A stretch of 38,254 nt of DNA from Streptococcus suis YS161 (GTDB taxonomy: Bacteria; Bacillota; Bacilli; Lactobacillales; Streptococcaceae), in NCBI RefSeq assembly GCF_002760245.1, contig NZ_ASCA01000040.1:1-38254 (forward strand), given 5' to 3'. Under the pieces are notes generated by a model that saw only the letters and a program-made list of their open reading frames with translations, did no database searches and was not told where the DNA came from. Within the stretch, counting starts at the first letter, position 1. The number at the start of each line of letters is the position of its first letter. Shown here piece after piece: positions 35,379-38,254 of this stretch. Made by a program: the position numbers and the translations under genes.

Positions 35379-35589
35379 AGCAATCTCCTTCACATACACT
35401 AAGTCGGTTTTCATTACTTTCTTTTTCGATCAATAGCAGAGCTGGCAAACCCAAAACCATCGGCAGAAGGATATTCAGATTTGACAAATCAATCTGCCCA
35501 GTAGCCAGCCATTCTCCGAAAATATAGCCAACTGCGTAGAGACCAAGACCGATTAACAAAGCAAGATAGATTTTCTTAAAGACTTTCAT
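35371..35589 (-). CDS. Small two-helix membrane protein, unknown function
   Basis: 72 residues with hydrophobic segments at about 6-26 and 38-54 and an acidic tail rich in E, D and C. No family recognised. Overlaps the downstream CPBP gene by 8 bp and lies 20 bp after the DUF3278-like gene. Confidence 0.65.
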   Translation of the reverse strand: MKVFKKIYLALLIGLGLYAVGYIFGEWLATGQIDLSNLNILLPMVLGLPALLLIEKESNENRLSVCEGDCYE

Positions 35590-35609
35590 TGTTCATTCCT
35601 CCATTTGCA

Positions 35610-36119
35610 TTAGATGAATTGAATTCTCTTACGATTGGTGAAATAGAAGCTAACAAATCCTATAAAGGTCATCAGGACAACTGTCATAGGAGTGACAAAC
35701 TGGAAATACTCCGCTACAGATGTCCCGCTTTCCTGTGGAATGTGTGACTGCCAGAGAGCAATACTAACTAGCAGACTGTAGACAGCAATCTGTAGGGTTT
35801 GAAACAGAGTTCGTTTCATCATTTTCTTCCGAGCCAATTTCACATCAGCCTTTGCAACAAACAATTTATCCAGACCCAACTGTTTGATAATGGCGTCCTG
35901 TTTGAATTGAGAATAAACCAATGTCAAGAAGAGGCAAATTCCCATGACATCTTCTCCCAGAGCAAAGCTAACAAGAAAGCTCACCAGTGTCACTGTCATA
36001 AAGAGCATATACATATTGTTGCCGAAATTGGTCAAGGTCGCATAAGACACCTCGTCTAACTCAGCAACAATATCATAGAAATAACGAATTGCTTTGATGT
36101 GTAGATTTTCCTTTTTCAT
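35610..36119 (-). CDS. DUF3278-like membrane protein
   Basis: 169 residues with about four helices in two pairs (35-80 and 105-162), separated by a basic KADVKLARKKMMKR loop. The N-terminus (FYDIVAELDE...NFGNN) resembles DUF3278 proteins of Lactobacillales, often found beside Cro/CI regulators; family assigned from memory, moderate certainty. Function unknown. Confidence 0.65.
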   Translation of the reverse strand: MKKENLHIKAIRYFYDIVAELDEVSYATLTNFGNNMYMLFMTVTLVSFLVSFALGEDVMGICLFLTLVYSQFKQDAIIKQLGLDKLFVAKADVKLARKKMMKRTLFQTLQIAVYSLLVSIALWQSHIPQESGTSVAEYFQFVTPMTVVLMTFIGFVSFYFTNRKRIQFI

Positions 36120-36150
36120 AACTATTACCTAAAAACCTTTCATAACATTC

Positions 36151-36909
36151 TTATTTAAAATAACGACGAACCATGCGAACCTGCATGACATTGATGTAAA
36201 TGTGAAGAAAGGCAACAACTAGAAATGCTGTAATTTGTCGCTCCTGCAATAGCATGCTAAGTACAAATAGGAATAGATACAAACCTGGTAACACGATTTG
36301 ATTCAAAGTGAAGACGATTTGGAAACTCATTTCGTAGTTTGCTTGTTTCTCCCCCTCGTCCATTGCCTCAGCGAAGTCTTTCATCTCTTTTACTGTAGCA
36401 AATGCAGATAACTTATAGTCTCGAATTTTCTGAGTTAATTTCATGATAAAAATCTGAGAAATGAGAAGAATGACATAGAAAACTGCATCAAATATTGACC
36501 CGTACATGAGTGCCCCCTTTTCTAAGAAGGTAACTCCAAAACCTAATCCTAAATTTAAAAGAGTCAATGACGCAGCAACATTGAAAGATATGTTCGCGTA
36601 TTCTAGGTTACGAAACATTTTCATATATGTCTCATCAACACGTTCTTCATCCTCATCTGAAATAGAATGGTAAAGTTTATGAGTTTGATTAGCCTTAAGA
36701 ATAAAATATACGGTTCCAGCGAAAATGACAAAAGTAACGATACGCAAACAAAATAGAAAGTTATCTAGATTGACAAAAGGCGGTAATCCAAACTTAGAAA
36801 TCAATACTCCAAAAAATCCATAAAATGCACCGAAAATTGCTCCTAAAAACAAATAGGTAATATTCCTCATCCATCTTTGTTTTGTCGTTAATTGTTTCCC
36901 CTGTTTCAT
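36151..36909 (-). CDS. DUF3169-like polytopic membrane protein
   Basis: 252 residues, six hydrophobic segments, with a hydrophilic loop at 75-105 (SISDEDEERVDETYMKMFRN) that matches my memory of DUF3169. Function unknown. Its start overlaps the end of the Cro/CI regulator gene by 4 bp, a coupling commonly seen for this family. Confidence 0.7.
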   Translation of the reverse strand: MKQGKQLTTKQRWMRNITYLFLGAIFGAFYGFFGVLISKFGLPPFVNLDNFLFCLRIVTFVIFAGTVYFILKANQTHKLYHSISDEDEERVDETYMKMFRNLEYANISFNVAASLTLLNLGLGFGVTFLEKGALMYGSIFDAVFYVILLISQIFIMKLTQKIRDYKLSAFATVKEMKDFAEAMDEGEKQANYEMSFQIVFTLNQIVLPGLYLFLFVLSMLLQERQITAFLVVAFLHIYINVMQVRMVRRYFK

Positions 36910-37121
36910 TCTTCTACCTCCACTAATTGAAAAACATTTTCCACATTTTCGTTAAAAATTTGAGCAATTCGCATGGCAATGACCACCGAGGGCGTATATT
37001 CTCCCCGCTCAATCAAGCTAATGGTCTGTCGCGAAACTTCTGCTAATTTTGCCAACTCAGTCTGATTGAGGCTATCCCGTGCCCGCAACTCCTTGAGCCG
37101 ATTTTTTAAGACATATTCCAT
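36906..37121 (-). CDS. Cro/CI (XRE)-family transcriptional regulator
   Basis: 71 residues, essentially one helix-turn-helix: LNQTELAKLAEVSRQTISLIERGEYTPS (18-45). It has no sensor domain. Very short XRE proteins of this type sit in operons of membrane proteins and autoregulate. The half-sites at the cluster promoter (38138-38178) are its likely operators. Confidence 0.88.
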   Translation of the reverse strand: MEYVLKNRLKELRARDSLNQTELAKLAEVSRQTISLIERGEYTPSVVIAMRIAQIFNENVENVFQLVEVEE

Positions 37122-37133
37122 AAATTTTCCTTT

Positions 37134-37688
37134 CTAGGCTTGGTAGATAATCAAGCTCTTTTCTGTTACAGCTACTTCCACCGCCACTTCTTTGAATTTT
37201 GCTATCAGTAAATAGGTATAATAGAAATCCCCAATACAAGCTGCTGCATGCATGGTTGCTAGAATCTGATAAGCCCCTTTGTCAAGCCAACCAAACATTG
37301 CAGATGCTGTCAACCCCAAACTAATCAGAACGAAAGGGGCAAGGGCAATTACAACTGTTTGGAAACGATTATAAAGGGAGTTGGGACTGATTGCATAAGC
37401 CATCCCTGTTTTCCATTTAATTCCATATTTGACAGGATTTTTGGGACAAAAAATTTTAAAAAACAGTCCATGAATCCATTCATGAATGATAATAAGCAAT
37501 AGAAAAACAAATAGTGCTTCAATGAATTGCATCTCATTCATAACATTTTGAAACTCAACTTTAGAAGCTATGAATCCAAATAGCCAAAAGAACGGAAACA
37601 CTAATAAAATTGTAGTTACATACAACCTTGCTGCCAACTTTTTATCGCTTCTAACATCTACTTCAAATAATTTCTTTTTCGCTTCCAT
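37134..37688 (-). CDS. DUF3267 putative zinc metalloprotease, membrane
   Basis: 184 residues with four or so helices. HEWIHG (H69, E70, H73) gives the HExxH zinc-protease signature inside a hydrophobic segment, as in the DUF3267 putative-zincin family, followed by ISPNSLYNRFQTVVIALAPF. No substrate known. Third gene of the operon, 12 bp upstream of the regulator. Confidence 0.8.
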   Translation of the reverse strand: MEAKKKLFEVDVRSDKKLAARLYVTTILLVFPFFWLFGFIASKVEFQNVMNEMQFIEALFVFLLLIIIHEWIHGLFFKIFCPKNPVKYGIKWKTGMAYAISPNSLYNRFQTVVIALAPFVLISLGLTASAMFGWLDKGAYQILATMHAAACIGDFYYTYLLIAKFKEVAVEVAVTEKSLIIYQA

Positions 37689-37715
37689 GTTTCTTCTCCT
37701 TCATTTGCCTACAAG

Positions 37716-37820
37716 CTAGACTAAACTATATAGTCCTAGAGCAACTCCAATCAATAATCCGACAATACAGGCTCCTGCAATCATAATCGCTGCCATATCT
37801 GCTGAAATGTACCGCTTCAT
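37716..37820 (-). CDS. 34-residue single-helix membrane peptide
   Basis: A short gene starting MKRYISADMAAIMIAGAC with an almost entirely hydrophobic remainder ending YSLV. A strong AGAAGGAG lies 7 bases before the ATG. It sits neatly between the DUF3267 gene (27 bp) and the 71-residue gene (13 bp). One membrane helix; could be a regulator or bacteriocin-like peptide. Function unknown. Confidence 0.65.
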   Translation of the reverse strand: MKRYISADMAAIMIAGACIVGLLIGVALGLYSLV

Positions 37821-37833
37821 GGTCTATCTCCTT

Positions 37834-38049
37834 CTACTTATTTCCTTTTTTCTCCATCTGTAAACTTGCTTCGATACAAGCAATTGAAGCAATTAGAGTA
37901 GTCATTAGAGCTGTATCCATATCGCTCCATCCCAGCAAATCAGAAAGGAGAATGTAAGCCAATAATAGAATGGACCCTATTTCGACTGCACGCGCAACGG
38001 TTGTTCCTGTAATCAAAATTCCTTTTTTATTGCTATTTATCTTTTTCAT
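37834..38049 (-). CDS. Small membrane protein, first gene of the cluster
   Basis: 71 residues: basic N-terminus (KKINSNKKG), helix about 20-40, an acidic turn (GWSDMD), second helix about 46-62 and a charged tail. No family recognised. Weak ribosome site (GGGG). First gene behind the promoter at 38116-38144. Confidence 0.65.
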   Translation of the reverse strand: MKKINSNKKGILITGTTVARAVEIGSILLLAYILLSDLLGWSDMDTALMTTLIASIACIEASLQMEKKGNK

Positions 38050-38115
38050 TGTTATACCCCAACTTTCTTTTTTTCTTGTCTGATGAATTCGTTTTTATCT
38101 CCTTATCTTGATATC

Positions 38116-38144
38116 ATTGTAACACTTCTTTTTCTTTTTGACAA
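38116..38144 (-). promoter_or_regulatory. Promoter of the ten-gene membrane-protease cluster
   Basis: Minus strand: TTGTCA (38139-38144), exactly 17-bp spacer, TACAAT (38116-38121). No terminator was seen between the genes down to 33678. Confidence 0.65.
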
Positions 38145-38178
38145 GTATCTTTGTCAAAAAAATAATAATTTTTGTCAA
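38138..38178. promoter_or_regulatory. TTGACAA/TTGTCAA operator half-sites
   Basis: A 20-bp palindrome, TTGACAA-GTATCT-TTGTCAA (38138-38157), overlaps the -35. A third half-site TTGTCAA (38172-38178) is 21 bp, two helical turns, from the second. This is a typical repressor layout, presumably for the XRE protein of the operon. Confidence 0.6.
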
Positions 38179-38254
38179 AAAGCTAAATTCCCAAAGTAAG
38201 TTCTAGTCTGTCTTAAAAACTGGAAATTAGACTGAGACAAAGAAATAAGGTAGA

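Larger units (their letters stand above)
38050..38254. other. Control region of the membrane-protease cluster
   Basis: Contains the promoter and half-sites listed separately. The last 60 bases have an AGTCT...AGACT inverted repeat (near 38204-38232) that may be the edge of another intergenic repeat. No gene in either direction. Confidence 0.5.

Overview
The window looks like chromosomal DNA of a low-GC Streptococcus, most likely Streptococcus suis or a close relative. The evidence is the gene content (rnc-smc, ptsH-ptsI-gapN, a citrate-to-2-oxoglutarate branch acnA-citZ-icd, class Ib nrdHEF), AGGAGG-type ribosome binding sites, the streptococcal GAGGCTGGGAC hairpin and a repeat whose ends resemble pneumococcal RUP elements. 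The species call is inference from recognised proteins; no search was run. No rRNA, tRNA, CRISPR array or phage genes were seen.

Layout. Bases 67-5077 (minus) are the rnc-smc-HAD phosphatase operon. A plus-strand membrane acyltransferase (5268-6275) follows, whose stop codon lies inside a 211-bp RUP-like element. Bases 6502-10124 (minus) hold two tandemly duplicated MFS transporters and a large ArsR-like regulator, driven by one promoter with two matching palindromes. Divergently, a DUF1846 gene (10399-11886) has a 5' leader ending in an intrinsic terminator. A 530-bp block of nested hairpins (11887-12414) separates it from gapN, ptsI and ptsH (minus). Then comes acnA-citZ-icd (minus, start near 21247) with a perfect GlnR-type box. 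The shared upstream region also carries two NrdR-type boxes and a candidate cre site for nrdH-nrdE (plus). nrdF (24858-25817) is separated from nrdE by 834 bp of repeated hairpins and has its own promoter after a terminator.

Bases 25931-32468 (minus) are a sugar-import operon: PRD regulator, split fructose-family PTS EIIA, EIIB and EIIC, and a GH38 alpha-mannosidase. Phosphate would flow from PtsI and HPr (encoded in this window) to EIIA, EIIB and the sugar, and the mannosidase would cleave the imported glycoside. A long hairpin and a decayed IS30-family element (32763-33684) follow. The IS end supplies the last codon and stop of the neighbouring gene.

Bases 33678-38157 (minus) are the least explained part. 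Ten tightly packed genes from one promoter encode small membrane proteins, a Cro/CI-type regulator, a DUF3267 putative zinc peptidase and two CPBP intramembrane proteases. TTGACAA/TTGTCAA half-sites overlap the promoter. This is the best candidate in the window for a poorly described system, possibly peptide processing, immunity or envelope defence, but its function cannot be read from the sequence.
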